The position numbers were made by a program, and so were the translations under genes. DNA of 64,000 nucleotides from Bacteroidales bacterium. GTDB lineage: Bacteria; Bacteroidota; Bacteroidia; Bacteroidales; UBA932. The DNA lies in contig JALCST010000010.1 of NCBI GenBank assembly GCA_022653675.1, forward strand, positions 1-64,000. Direction: 5' to 3'. Below the pieces are notes generated by a model. The model made no database searches, was not told the origin of the DNA, and worked only from the letters and a program-made list of their open reading frames with translations. Below, piece after piece: positions 1 to 8,175 of the stretch (position 1 is its first letter; every line of letters starts with the position of its first letter).

Positions 1-2
1 GC

Positions 3-95
3 GTCACGGATTTGACTGATTACATTCAAATGTACGAAATCAAATCGTGGACACCTGTTTTTGAATACAATTATTTAATTAACAAATATTTATAA
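3..95 (+). CDS. C-terminal end of an unidentified protein (partial)
   Basis: An open frame enters from the left edge and gives about 30 residues before a TAA at 93-95. Composition is protein-like, rich in Tyr, Ile and Asn, ending in NKYL. It converges on the minus-strand gene at 90-386 and overlaps it by six bases. Too little is visible to assign a family. It could be the end of a phage accessory gene, or a chance frame. Confidence 0.35.
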   Translation, partial: VTDLTDYIQMYEIKSWTPVFEYNYLINKYL

Positions 96-386
96 AGCTA
101 ACTTGAAAAGTTTAGTGGACACTAATGAAAGAGGATAATAAAAATCGTTCGTAAACTCTTTTTCATTGATCCCGACGACCTTCCCGACATGTTTTATATA
201 CAAATCCCTATCATTTCTGTCTTTGGTATCACAATTACGACCGGTTTCGTGAAAGAATCCGTCGAGGGCGACAAAGTATCTAATACCGCTAACATTTTGA
301 GTCGCCCCCTGCGAGGACGGATCGGTATTAATCGTTGATAGCTTTTTGTAAGCTTTCAATATCGCTTCTTTTGATAAATATGGCAT
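90..386 (-). CDS. Short protein downstream of the C5-methyltransferase, possibly a truncated restriction partner
   Basis: A 98-residue protein starting three bases after the methyltransferase stop, so almost certainly co-transcribed with it. In type II systems this position is often taken by the endonuclease, but those proteins are usually much longer, so this may be a truncated N-terminal piece. I see no PD-(D/E)XK or HNH signature. It begins with a short helical segment, then a Gly/Asp-rich stretch, and ends abruptly with a hydrophobic tail. The link to restriction rests on position only. Confidence 0.5.
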   Translation of the reverse strand: MPYLSKEAILKAYKKLSTINTDPSSQGATQNVSGIRYFVALDGFFHETGRNCDTKDRNDRDLYIKHVGKVVGINEKEFTNDFYYPLSLVSTKLFKLAL

Positions 387-389
387 ATT

Positions 390-1595
390 CTATTTTGTTA
401 AAATATTAATCAGAGACTTCGCTATCACCCAGCCTAAAACGGGAGGCACGGCATTCCCGATCACCTTATATCGGGATTGCAAAGGAATGCTTGAAAACGT
501 GTAATCATCGGGGAAAGATTGAATGCGTGCGATCTCGCGAACGGAATACCTTCTGTCGAATACCGGATGTGTGATCCCGCAATTTTCAGGTTGTCCCGAT
601 GCGGTTATGGTTCCGTTGATCTCGCCATATGCGAATCTCCTGAAAAACTTCGGAGCATGATATCTTTTGGGATCATCGTATATTTTTTTAAATCGCGGCG
701 TCAGTTTATCGGGAGGTATATCTTTCCAAGATCTGCCGATAAATGCGATCGCAGGTAAAGACGACTTCTTGAATCCTTTCTTAAACCACTCCAAAGCATT
801 CGCCCCATGTTCGCACCCTCCGATATCTTTTACGATATTCATGGTCGATTTGCTATATTCCCATACGTCACCGCTATCGGGAAGATTATCGATATTCCGA
901 AGCACGGAACCAATCAGCAGATCTTCATCTTTACCAAAAGAAACGGAAGGAAGGCCGGCGGCCCTTACGACTTTCTCCATTTCAGCAAAATCGAAAATCT
1001 TCTTCAGCCTTTTATCTATGCCTATTATCAGAACGCGATAACGCATTTGAGGAACACCATAATCTGACGCGCAGATCAATTTCACGGAGACATTATAGCC
1101 CAATTTATCCATTCGCTCCTTGATTCCCGTGGGGACGGTGGTTCCATCGGCCATTTTAGAAGATAATATCCCTCTCACGTTTTCAAATACAAATGCCGTT
1201 GGTTTCCGACCGATCTTCATCTTCGCTTCAATTATGCGTTCGCACTCCTTGAACAATGTGCCTCGCCCATTTTCATCGTTCACTCCTCTTCTATGTCCCG
1301 CATTGGAGAAGGGCTGACACGGGAAACCCGCTAACAATATATCAAAATCCGGGATCGAAGAATCGGCCACGTTTCTAATGTCCTCGAGAGTGCACTTCGT
1401 ACCGTCTTTAATCAGCAACCCGTTTGAATTGTAGCAGTTGACCGCATCGGGGTCGAAATCGTTGGCGAAGACGATTTTGAAAGGTAACCTTTCAAAATAT
1501 CTGTCTTGAAACGAGAACCCTCCTGAAAAGCCAAGATCCAAACCGCCACAACCGGAAAAAAGCGATACCGTTCTATATTCCTTTGCGATCGTCAT
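390..1595 (-). CDS. DNA (cytosine-5-)-methyltransferase
   Basis: Transfers a methyl group from S-adenosylmethionine to C5 of cytosine in a specific DNA site. The 401-residue protein shows the family motifs in order: motif I LFSGCGGLDLGF near residue 12, motif IV with the catalytic Cys in GFPCQPFSNAGHRRG near 92, motif VI FENVRG near 139, motif VIII QMRYRV near 183, and motifs IX/X with a VIGNAVPP ending. Length is normal for a type II enzyme, and the variable region (about 190-320) should set the target. It may protect the prophage from host restriction or be half of a restriction-modification pair. All key residues are intact. Confidence 0.95.
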   Translation of the reverse strand: MTIAKEYRTVSLFSGCGGLDLGFSGGFSFQDRYFERLPFKIVFANDFDPDAVNCYNSNGLLIKDGTKCTLEDIRNVADSSIPDFDILLAGFPCQPFSNAGHRRGVNDENGRGTLFKECERIIEAKMKIGRKPTAFVFENVRGILSSKMADGTTVPTGIKERMDKLGYNVSVKLICASDYGVPQMRYRVLIIGIDKRLKKIFDFAEMEKVVRAAGLPSVSFGKDEDLLIGSVLRNIDNLPDSGDVWEYSKSTMNIVKDIGGCEHGANALEWFKKGFKKSSLPAIAFIGRSWKDIPPDKLTPRFKKIYDDPKRYHAPKFFRRFAYGEINGTITASGQPENCGITHPVFDRRYSVREIARIQSFPDDYTFSSIPLQSRYKVIGNAVPPVLGWVIAKSLINILTK

Positions 1596-1727
1596 CGATA
1601 TATATCCCTATCCTTCAAATAATATTTAATAATCCATCCCAAATCGGATGCCAAGTTAATAAATAATGAGAAACCGCCCCCTCTTACTCCATCCGAACTT
1701 CCATGTTTACAAATCAACTTAAAACTT

Positions 1728-2183
1728 CTAAATGGGGGTCTCCTTCGTCATGGTTAAGCCCTTGACAAGCGTATCAATTATTTGGGTTTGTACGCTTGGC
1801 AATGATTCTTCATATAAAGTGGCCGGCCTTATGTTAGTCAATTTGCCATCACCTTCATCAATATTAATTGTAAAGTCTTTTTTGGTAATCCATTGAACTT
1901 TAACGCATGGATGAATTAAATCGGTTTTATGCTCAGTCATAAGCTCGAAAACCGTTTTTCTGACAATGCCTATTCCCTTAACCCTAATAGACCGGTTACC
2001 GGGCGCATTTGCTTTTAGATAAATTATATCGCCTACTTTAAGCTCCGATAATGCGATACACAAATCTTGTGCGTCATCATATTCCCATCCTATCTTGAAA
2101 ATAGATTCCTTAAAAAAATCCCCTTTCTTTTCATGATCACCTGTTTCATCGCTCCACATGGAGCCTGCACCATATATTGCCAT
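1728..2183 (-). CDS. Unknown protein, possibly PUA/EVE-like
   Basis: A 151-residue protein. The segment from about 30 to 80 runs through IGWEYDD, then LKVGDIIYLKA and a VKGIGIV strand. This resembles the layout of small PUA/EVE-type domains, which bind modified bases and sit in some modification-dependent defence genes. The resemblance is by eye and weak. Its place between a cytosine methyltransferase and a PIN-like nuclease fits a small defence or accessory island. No signal peptide or membrane segment. Confidence 0.55.
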   Translation of the reverse strand: MAIYGAGSMWSDETGDHEKKGDFFKESIFKIGWEYDDAQDLCIALSELKVGDIIYLKANAPGNRSIRVKGIGIVRKTVFELMTEHKTDLIHPCVKVQWITKKDFTINIDEGDGKLTNIRPATLYEESLPSVQTQIIDTLVKGLTMTKETPI

Positions 2184-2209
2184 AATGTATAAATTTAGTT
2201 GTTAAACTT

Positions 2210-2560
2210 TTATTGTTCAATCCACCTATATGAACGGGTAAAGCCCTCTTCGGTTTCAAACGTTCTCTTATCATGCTTGAGCATCTCTTTTAAGATATAA
2301 CCGACATCTTTTCCCGCCTGATCATGTACCTCTATTGAAATCTCTCTTGTTGTTAAATGATCGGGATATAAGAAACGTAAAGGAGAATTATCCCAAATTG
2401 AATTATCCCCACCCACCAAATCCTTCGCTGTAAATCTGGCTCCTCCGTTAATTTTACACCAATAGTATACCATTCCTTGCAGGAAATCCCTTATACGTTG
2501 AACTCCTTCATCGCCAATTCTTGAAACATCTCTTGTTTCCGTGTTGTCACCTATTAACAT
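2210..2560 (-). CDS. Unknown small soluble protein
   Basis: A 116-residue protein of unrecognised family. It has aromatic-rich stretches (MVYYWC near residue 30, RSYRWIEQ at the end) and no membrane segment or signal peptide. It lies 26 bases upstream of the 1728-2183 gene on the same strand, so the two are probably co-transcribed. The mixed charged and aromatic composition is like a small globular domain. The 140 bases between it and the PIN-like gene hold no further gene that I can see. Confidence 0.55.
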   Translation of the reverse strand: MLIGDNTETRDVSRIGDEGVQRIRDFLQGMVYYWCKINGGARFTAKDLVGGDNSIWDNSPLRFLYPDHLTTREISIEVHDQAGKDVGYILKEMLKHDKRTFETEEGFTRSYRWIEQ

Positions 2561-2700
2561 ATTCTTGAATTTAAATTGTGTGTTATTCTTGTAATGTAAG
2601 ATTTTTTCAGGATCCTTCCCCGTTCATTATTCTCCCGTCAGGCCTTTTATTGCGGTTTTCCATCATCCTTATCCTTTGATCCAAATTCAGAAGTGCCATC

Positions 2701-4050
2701 CTAAGGGTTTTTGTCATCTTCACTTTGGGTTGTCTCTTGTGCTGTTAATGGTGGCGTATCTTTATCCAGAATACAATGGAATGGAGTAGATGATGCTATG
2801 CCAAGGCTCCCTGGAGACATACCAACTCCTTGCAATCCAAGTTGATAAGCTCCTTGCGCAGTTTTGCCCATATCACTTTGTAAATAATCATCTTGTAAAG
2901 AATTAAATGACGCCACTCCGAGGTTCTCGGGATATACACCACTCCTTTGTACTACAAATGGGTATGCTCCTTGTGCTGCCAATAGTGAATTATCTTTAAC
3001 AAAAGTACAAGGATTAGCTGATGCCATTCCAAGACCCCCAAGATGTATGCTTCCTTGTGTTGCCCACGGATAAGCCTCTGGCTCCGTCAATCTCAAATAG
3101 TAATCACTCTCTAAAAAGGAATTTAATAGATCATTTCGATCTACTGTTTTTATTTCATCAACTGAAGAATCCTTAATTTTTATATCCTTGTGCTCTTTAA
3201 ATTGTGTTATAAACTCCTCTGGGCTAATAATTGATATTTCTTCCCCCGTTTCGTCTCTGAATTCTTTAATTAGCTGAGGCAACGGAGCAATAATTTTCTT
3301 ATCATTTATTATTTTCCACCAATCTCTTTTTTTTTCGGCAGTAACAAATAATACATCTTTTCCCTTCTCCTTGGCATAATTTAGTATCTGTTTCCAGAGT
3401 ATAAGATCGCCATATAATTTTCGTTGCCCAAATTTAGCTTTTTCATAATCACAAAATCCGGGAGGAATACACTCTTTATAACGCGTTTTCCCTTCCGCAT
3501 ATAATTTATCTAACCCTTCCTCCTTTAAGTCTTCTCCAACTTTACCATCGTATAACTTAGTGATTTCATCAAGAACGGGATCATTTCCATTTTGGTATTC
3601 GGCCTCGTGTTTATTTTTTAATTTGTCTATTGATTCATCTCCAGCATCAATTGAATCATAAATATTCTTAATGTATTCATTGAACAGTTGATAAGGAGAA
3701 AACAAATTGTTTAAGTTTTTTTCGTCTTTCGTTGTCTTAACTATATCATCCTTGATTGTTTTAAATAATTTTTTTGCTTGATTACATGCGTCTATTGTAT
3801 CTTCAATAGATTTACTTTTATTATCCATATATTCATATCCTACCTGATATGGCATCCAGAGTTGGGCAGAACATTTATTCAATGCGGAAATAAAGTCATC
3901 CCTTGTCTCTATTGAATATCTATAAAGGTTGAGTAGTGCATTGGTGTCAAACACGATAGTTCCCTTATCCCAGATTTCATCTATCTTTTCAGAAGTTAAA
4001 GGATAAAACTCTGGAAACATTTCTTTCATAGTAAGATGTAAATTATTCAT
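2701..4050 (-). CDS. PIN-like (PIN_8/DUF4935-type) nuclease with C-terminal repeats
   Basis: PIN-fold proteins are metal-dependent RNases. Near residues 30-45 is FDTNALLNLYRYS, matching the first acidic motif of the PIN_8 family, followed by LWMPYQVGYEYM. A second conserved block, DLILWKQILNYA then VLFVTAEKKRDWW, lies near 215-250. The last ~130 residues hold three imperfect repeats of roughly 40 residues (versions of AQGAYxxxxQxxG...LGxAS). I chose the ATG at 4050 because it overlaps the upstream repressor stop as ATGA; a start at 4086 would add 12 residues. Coupling to the repressor suggests a lysogeny-expressed accessory or defence nuclease. RNase activity is inferred from the family. Confidence 0.75.
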   Translation of the reverse strand: MNNLHLTMKEMFPEFYPLTSEKIDEIWDKGTIVFDTNALLNLYRYSIETRDDFISALNKCSAQLWMPYQVGYEYMDNKSKSIEDTIDACNQAKKLFKTIKDDIVKTTKDEKNLNNLFSPYQLFNEYIKNIYDSIDAGDESIDKLKNKHEAEYQNGNDPVLDEITKLYDGKVGEDLKEEGLDKLYAEGKTRYKECIPPGFCDYEKAKFGQRKLYGDLILWKQILNYAKEKGKDVLFVTAEKKRDWWKIINDKKIIAPLPQLIKEFRDETGEEISIISPEEFITQFKEHKDIKIKDSSVDEIKTVDRNDLLNSFLESDYYLRLTEPEAYPWATQGSIHLGGLGMASANPCTFVKDNSLLAAQGAYPFVVQRSGVYPENLGVASFNSLQDDYLQSDMGKTAQGAYQLGLQGVGMSPGSLGIASSTPFHCILDKDTPPLTAQETTQSEDDKNP

Positions 4051-4709
4051 AGTGTCGTTTTTTCGATAGCTCCCTTTACGAGCCACAGGGACAGGATTTC
4101 AGCCTTGTGGAGAATAAACGGATCGAATTCCGGGTTACAGGATACGCAGCTAACCTCGCTGTCGTCGTCTCTCACGGAGCGAATTATCTTCAGCATGCGG
4201 TTGCCCGCCTTGGTAACGATGAGGTACGGGTTGCCGAAGTCGATGAAGCTCTCGACCCACTTTTTTAGGATGATGATCTGGCCTGACTTGAACATCGGTT
4301 CCATAGACTTGCCATACAGATTTATGGCGTCGGTGCAATCCTCAAACTCCGGTATGGCTATGTCAATATGCTTGCACTCCTTTAGGTCGTCAAAGGAAAT
4401 GAGGTTACCTCCGGTGGCCTCCACATCAACCCAATAGCGGATAATATGTTTTGGCTTCTCCACAACCTGCGGGACATTATTAGGCTGTTTGTCAGCGAGC
4501 ATCTCTCCCTCTCCTTGCAAAAGGTATTCTATCCTGAATTCAGGGTATTTGTCAATAATATGATTTGCTAAAGTCCCTGAAACCTTCTTGACTTTACCAG
4601 ACTGGATGTCAAGGATACGTTGATATTTGACACCTATGCTCTTAGCAAAAGTTGGAGCTTTGACACCAACATAAGTTAGCACTTGTTCTATTATCTCGCT
4701 CCCAGTCAT
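4047..4709 (-). CDS. Phage repressor: N-terminal HTH plus S24 (LexA/CI-like) peptidase domain
   Basis: Likely the lysogeny master repressor. Residues 1-60 form a helix-turn-helix domain (FAKSIGVKYQRILDIQSGKV), and residues 110-220 are an S24 self-cleaving domain. The catalytic Ser is in GKSMEPMF and the general-base Lys in RMLKIIR, so the dyad is intact and RecA-stimulated self-cleavage is expected from the family. It is divergently oriented to the early operon that starts at 4902, the classic repressor arrangement. Its stop overlaps the start of the PIN-like gene, so both are made in the lysogen. Confidence 0.9.
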   Translation of the reverse strand: MTGSEIIEQVLTYVGVKAPTFAKSIGVKYQRILDIQSGKVKKVSGTLANHIIDKYPEFRIEYLLQGEGEMLADKQPNNVPQVVEKPKHIIRYWVDVEATGGNLISFDDLKECKHIDIAIPEFEDCTDAINLYGKSMEPMFKSGQIIILKKWVESFIDFGNPYLIVTKAGNRMLKIIRSVRDDDSEVSCVSCNPEFDPFILHKAEILSLWLVKGAIEKTTL

Positions 4710-4797
4710 AATAATTGAAATTTCATTTATAGTTTAGTTTGTATCTGTCTTATTGTCAATTACTTGTAAAATATATTAAAAATATCTATTATTTTTC

Positions 4798-4828
4798 TTG
4801 TATATAATAGAAACTTCTTTTATCTTTG
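4798..4828 (+). promoter_or_regulatory. Bacteroidota-type promoter for the early operon
   Basis: A TATCTTTG box at 4821-4828 fits the TAnnTTTG -7 consensus, and TTG at 4798-4800 lies 20 bases upstream, the usual spacing. It points at the gene starting at 4902. The 4710-4901 intergenic region is very AT-rich and should contain the repressor operators. A perfect 10-bp palindrome, TGAAATTTCA, lies at 4716-4725, but only one copy is evident. Confidence 0.75.
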
Positions 4829-4901
4829 TCCCCGAAGAACTACAACAAAGATATAAAAAAGAAGGCACCTTATAAAGAGGGGTGCCCCGAAAAATAGAAA
4901 A

Positions 4902-5495
4902 ATGACGCAAGCTAACCATATACAGCAGATTGAGTTCTACACCTACGAGAGCGAGGTGTGGTACAGGACTATGGACGGCACCTGCAAGAAACTTGACGAA
5001 AACGACTTCGAGGTGGTCTCTTTCATGTTCAACCATATTCGGGACAACTACCCCGAAGCTTTCGCGGCCTTGGACGCCTACTACAAGAAGCTGCCCTTCG
5101 ACTTCAAGCTGAAACGCTTCAGGATAGTGAACATGTTCTGCAAGTGCAACTTCGGGCAGGCGGACCAGAGCAAATTCGACATCGACAAGACGGGCACCTT
5201 ACAGTTCGAGAACGTCCCCTGTCCTTTGCGGGGCGAATGCCCGCGCGAGAACATCGTCTGCCACCCTCACTTCAACTCACATATCAGCGACAGCGAGATG
5301 AGGGTGTTGAAGCTCGTCTACGAAGGCTGGGACATAGAACCGATAGCGGATAAACTCTACCTGTCCCCCTTCACGGTAAGAAACCACATAAGAAACGCAT
5401 ACGAGAGGCTCGGCATACACGAGAAGGCTGAATTTGTGAAGTACGCCGACGCCCACGACTTATTCAATAAAGACAATGGAAATGGAAAAGACTAA
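4902..5495 (+). CDS. LuxR/FixJ-type HTH regulator with an N-terminal cysteine-rich region
   Basis: First gene of the rightward early operon, 197 residues. The C-terminal ~65 residues (about 125-190) form a GerE/LuxR helix-turn-helix: ISDSEMRVLKLVYEGWD, then LSPFTVRNHIRNAYERLGI. The middle holds six cysteines, as CKC near 80, CPLRGEC near 108 and IVCHPH near 120. They could bind a metal or sense redox state, which is inference. No response-regulator receiver domain is present. Probably a Cro-like or early transcriptional switch. It overlaps the next gene by 20 bases. Confidence 0.8.
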   Translation: MTQANHIQQIEFYTYESEVWYRTMDGTCKKLDENDFEVVSFMFNHIRDNYPEAFAALDAYYKKLPFDFKLKRFRIVNMFCKCNFGQADQSKFDIDKTGTLQFENVPCPLRGECPRENIVCHPHFNSHISDSEMRVLKLVYEGWDIEPIADKLYLSPFTVRNHIRNAYERLGIHEKAEFVKYADAHDLFNKDNGNGKD

Positions 5496-5718
5496 GACAA
5501 GGCAGAACCTGAAGACCTTTTACGCAGGCATGAAATACGGCAAGTACGAGCTTGCACGCAGGATTGCGGACAGGTGCGGCGTGTCGCTGAACACCGCCTG
5601 CTACTGGATGCGCGGCAACGGCAAGCCGGGCAAGGAAACATATTACAAGGTGCTGGCAGAGGAAACCGGCATACCCGAAGAGGACCTTTTTAACAGGGAA
5701 TTGAACCATGACAACTAA
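5476..5718 (+). CDS. Small HTH (XRE-like) DNA-binding protein
   Basis: An 80-residue protein whose centre reads as a helix-turn-helix: YELARRIADRCGVSLNTACYW, then a MRGNGKPG wing and a TGIPEEDLF helix. The layout is like short phage regulators that bind DNA as dimers. It overlaps the preceding LuxR-type gene by 20 bases and the next gene by 11, so translation is coupled. A second ATG at 5482 is possible. The role is probably early transcription control; no target is known. Confidence 0.7.
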   Translation: MEMEKTKTRQNLKTFYAGMKYGKYELARRIADRCGVSLNTACYWMRGNGKPGKETYYKVLAEETGIPEEDLFNRELNHDN

Positions 5719-5992
5719 CGACACGCCCGTCTGGCAGCTGACCGTGGGCGAGCTGAAACAGCTGCTCTATGATACGATGCCCCCTGCACAGCCAACACAA
5801 CCTGCACAGTCAAGGCAGGACAGGTACGTCTACGGCCTTGACGGCCTTGCAAGGCTGATGGGCTGCTCAAAGAGCACGGCTTTCAGGATAGTCCACTCCG
5901 GCATGATCGACAAGGCGGTCGTACAGGTGGGGCGCAAGATCGCGGTGGACGCCGACAAGGCTATGGACCTTCTAAAGATGAAAAAAGTATGA
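5708..5992 (+). CDS. DUF3853-type HTH protein (excisionase-like)
   Basis: A 94-residue protein. Its N-terminal VWQLTVGELKQLL and the later YVYGLDGLARLMGCSKSTAFRI match the DUF3853 family common in Bacteroidota mobile elements. The C-terminal half is a winged HTH of the MerR/excisionase type, with a basic strand VVQVGRKIAVDAD that fits a wing. Family members are thought to bind DNA in element control or excision. Overlaps both neighbours by short ATGA-like junctions. Confidence 0.8.
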   Translation: MTTNDTPVWQLTVGELKQLLYDTMPPAQPTQPAQSRQDRYVYGLDGLARLMGCSKSTAFRIVHSGMIDKAVVQVGRKIAVDADKAMDLLKMKKV

Positions 5993-6159
5993 AAGAGATA
6001 TATCCGGTTACGGTCCTGGCGTTTTCGGTCGGCTTCTTTCTGTTGGCCGCGGACTGCTGGTGGATGCAGGCGATAGCCCTTGTGCTTATGGGCGCGAGCG
6101 CAGTGATACTGGGGAGAAAGGATGTTATTTGGCTTCACGACAAAAGCAAAAACAGTTAA
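5989..6159 (+). CDS. Small membrane protein (56 aa)
   Basis: A short gene coupled to the DUF3853 gene by an ATGA overlap. The translation has one or two hydrophobic segments (VTVLAFSVGFFLLAADCWW and MQAIALVLMGASAVIL) separated by only a few residues, then a charged tail ending HDKSKNS. It looks like a helical-hairpin membrane peptide. Its last 49 bases overlap the 5' half of a tRNA-like element. Function unknown; it could be a small early host-takeover or superinfection protein. Confidence 0.6.
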   Translation: MKEIYPVTVLAFSVGFFLLAADCWWMQAIALVLMGASAVILGRKDVIWLHDKSKNS

Positions 6160-6190
6160 GTGCTGAGGGGTTCGATTCCCCTCCTCCCTC
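6111..6190 (+). ncRNA. tRNA-like element with acceptor and T arms but irregular middle
   Basis: The 3' part is a textbook T arm: stem AGGGG/CCCCT at 6166-6182 with loop TTCGATT. It is followed by CCTCCCT at 6183-6189, which pairs with GGGGAGA at 6111-6117 (five Watson-Crick pairs, one G-U, one mismatch). The 48 bases between do not form normal D and anticodon arms; the best pieces are GCTT/AAGC at 6132-6147 and a 3-bp CAG/CTG stem with a 7-base loop at 6153-6165. CCA is not encoded. Probably not a working elongator tRNA. Confidence 0.6.
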
Positions 6191-6225
6191 CTGAGAATAA
6201 ACAAACCAATTAAATACGATACATC

Positions 6226-7176
6226 ATGCAAGAGCAGGGACAGGATTATAAGGCCGACATCATCGCCACACGCAAAGGCGGTCTCGGCAGTTCGGACGCG
6301 AAGATGGTTGTCAAGATAGGCCGCACCAGGGCGCTGAGCTATTCGGATCAAGAACGGTTAGCCCAGATGCTGGGCATCACCGAGCGCAAGCAGTTCACCA
6401 CGCCTGCGACACGGTACGGCGACTACATCGAAAACCGCGTGTTCGAGGCCATAAAGACGAAGTGGCCCGAAGCCGTTTCAAACCCTTACTACAAGTCGGA
6501 CAAGCTTTCTGCCAAATACGGGTTTGACGTCTTCGACCATATCGACTACGAAATGGAAGATGCAACTTCGATCGTATGGATCGAGAACAAGGCGACGGTA
6601 CATTCTCTGAAGGAGACTATCGGCATCTACGATGCACAGCTTCGGTGGCATTACATGCTTGTCAACGAGAAAGCAGCCGCAAAGGGCAAGACGCCTTACC
6701 TGTACCTGACACATTACTGGGTCGAACCCGACAAGCTGGGCGTATTTGATGCAGGCAGATTATCTATTACACCATTGTCTATAGGTAGCGGATACGATGC
6801 CGACATACAGGCAGGTCTGCAATACATCAGCGAGGCCATAAAGGATTTCCACTTCACCCCGCGTGAAGAACTCGAAGCCAACGACCTGCCCGAACCTTTG
6901 CAGAACGCAATGGCGGCAGTCTCGGACAAGCTGCGCCTTCTGTCTTCGCTCGAAGCAGAGGTGGACGACTTCAAATCAAAGCTCCTGCCCCTGATGGAAG
7001 AAAACAAGATCCGCTCGATCAAGAACGACATGTTCGCAATAACGTACAAGGCCCCCTACCAGTCGGCCAGATTCGACAGCAGGAATTTCCAGAAGGACCA
7101 CATTGACCTGTACAACGAGTACCTCAGGACATCGACCGTCAAGAGTTCGGTGGTCCTCAAGATCAACCAGAAATAG
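6226..7176 (+). CDS. YqaJ-like phage recombination exonuclease
   Basis: A 316-residue protein with features of YqaJ-type viral recombinases (PD-(D/E)XK fold). These include the N-terminal GGLGSSDAKMV, a Thr-rich segment before RYGDYIENRVFEA, and the core IVWIENKATV (the E-x-K of the nuclease motif) near residue 120, followed by AQLRWHYML. It should resect double-stranded DNA ends 5' to 3' to give single strands for the RecT-type annealase encoded next. The C-terminal third is helical and charged. The pair forms the phage recombination module. Confidence 0.85.
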   Translation: MQEQGQDYKADIIATRKGGLGSSDAKMVVKIGRTRALSYSDQERLAQMLGITERKQFTTPATRYGDYIENRVFEAIKTKWPEAVSNPYYKSDKLSAKYGFDVFDHIDYEMEDATSIVWIENKATVHSLKETIGIYDAQLRWHYMLVNEKAAAKGKTPYLYLTHYWVEPDKLGVFDAGRLSITPLSIGSGYDADIQAGLQYISEAIKDFHFTPREELEANDLPEPLQNAMAAVSDKLRLLSSLEAEVDDFKSKLLPLMEENKIRSIKNDMFAITYKAPYQSARFDSRNFQKDHIDLYNEYLRTSTVKSSVVLKINQK

Positions 7177-7209
7177 CAAATATCATCAACCAATTAAAAT
7201 ACCAAAGAC

Positions 7210-8175
7210 ATGAATAATGACATTCAGAACCAGAACGACAGAGGGCAGAGGAAACCTACACCAATGCAGCGCTTCAACCTCTACCTCACGAACGACAAGA
7301 CGCAGGGATACCTCATGCAGGTACTCGGCGAAAAGAAGCCGTCTTTCGTAAACAATCTCATCGCGCTTGTATCCAACAACAGGCAACTCCAGGAGTGCAC
7401 GCCGGAAAGCGTTATGTACGCAGCGATAAAAGCCACGGCGCTCGACCTGCCGCTTGATGCCAATCTCGGCTTTGCCTTCGTGATCCCTTACTGGAACAGC
7501 AAGACCGGAAGGCAGGAAGCGCAGTTCCAGATAGGATACAGGGGATTCATACAGCTTGCCATGCGCTCAGGACAATTCAGGACCATCAACGTACGCGACG
7601 TACGCGAGGGGGAAATCGAGGACGAGAACTTCGTTTCGGGTGAATTGAAGTTCAAGAAATTGGCCGACAAGCGCGAAGAAGCGCCAATCATCGGTTACGT
7701 ATCCTACTTCGCACTCATCAACGGCTTTGAAAAGATGTCCTACTGGACAATAGAGAAACTGACCAACCATGCGAAGAAGTACAGCCAGACATTCGGATCC
7801 GAGAAGGCGTACATACGCAAAAGCAGCAGGTGGACCACAGATTTTGAAGCTATGGCGGAAAAGACGGCCTTGAAGCTGTTGCTTTCCAAGTATGCACCTC
7901 TCTCAGTCGAGATGCAGGGGGCTATCCAGGCGGACCAAGCGGTACTCGATGACAAGGGTGCCCATTATATCGACAACGAAGCCGACGTGGCAGAACAGAA
8001 CGCCAAGGCTGCCGACGTCCTATCCAAAGCCTTGGAACCTGAGAAGACTAAGACAGACGATGCGCCGGACACAGACATAGACGTCGATCCCGAAACGGGC
8101 GAGATCATGCAGGACGATGAATCCGGACAGCCACAGGCAAAAGAGAAATTCACCCCTGACAGGACACTTTTATAA
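7210..8175 (+). CDS. recT: RecT-family single-strand annealing protein
   Basis: A 321-residue protein matching RecT/Redbeta-like annealases: KKPSFVNNLIALVSNN near residue 45, PESVMYAAIKATALDLPLD near 65, and the conserved FQIGYRGFIQLAMRSGQF near 115. It coats single-stranded DNA made by the YqaJ-like exonuclease and anneals it to complementary strands. The last ~50 residues are acidic and low in complexity, typical of the family tail. Its stop overlaps the next start as TAATG. Confidence 0.92.
   Translation: MNNDIQNQNDRGQRKPTPMQRFNLYLTNDKTQGYLMQVLGEKKPSFVNNLIALVSNNRQLQECTPESVMYAAIKATALDLPLDANLGFAFVIPYWNSKTGRQEAQFQIGYRGFIQLAMRSGQFRTINVRDVREGEIEDENFVSGELKFKKLADKREEAPIIGYVSYFALINGFEKMSYWTIEKLTNHAKKYSQTFGSEKAYIRKSSRWTTDFEAMAEKTALKLLLSKYAPLSVEMQGAIQADQAVLDDKGAHYIDNEADVAEQNAKAADVLSKALEPEKTKTDDAPDTDIDVDPETGEIMQDDESGQPQAKEKFTPDRTLL

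Noticed and set aside
4716-4725. TGAAATTTCA as the S24 repressor operator
   Set aside because: Only one copy seen near the promoter; too little to call an operator.
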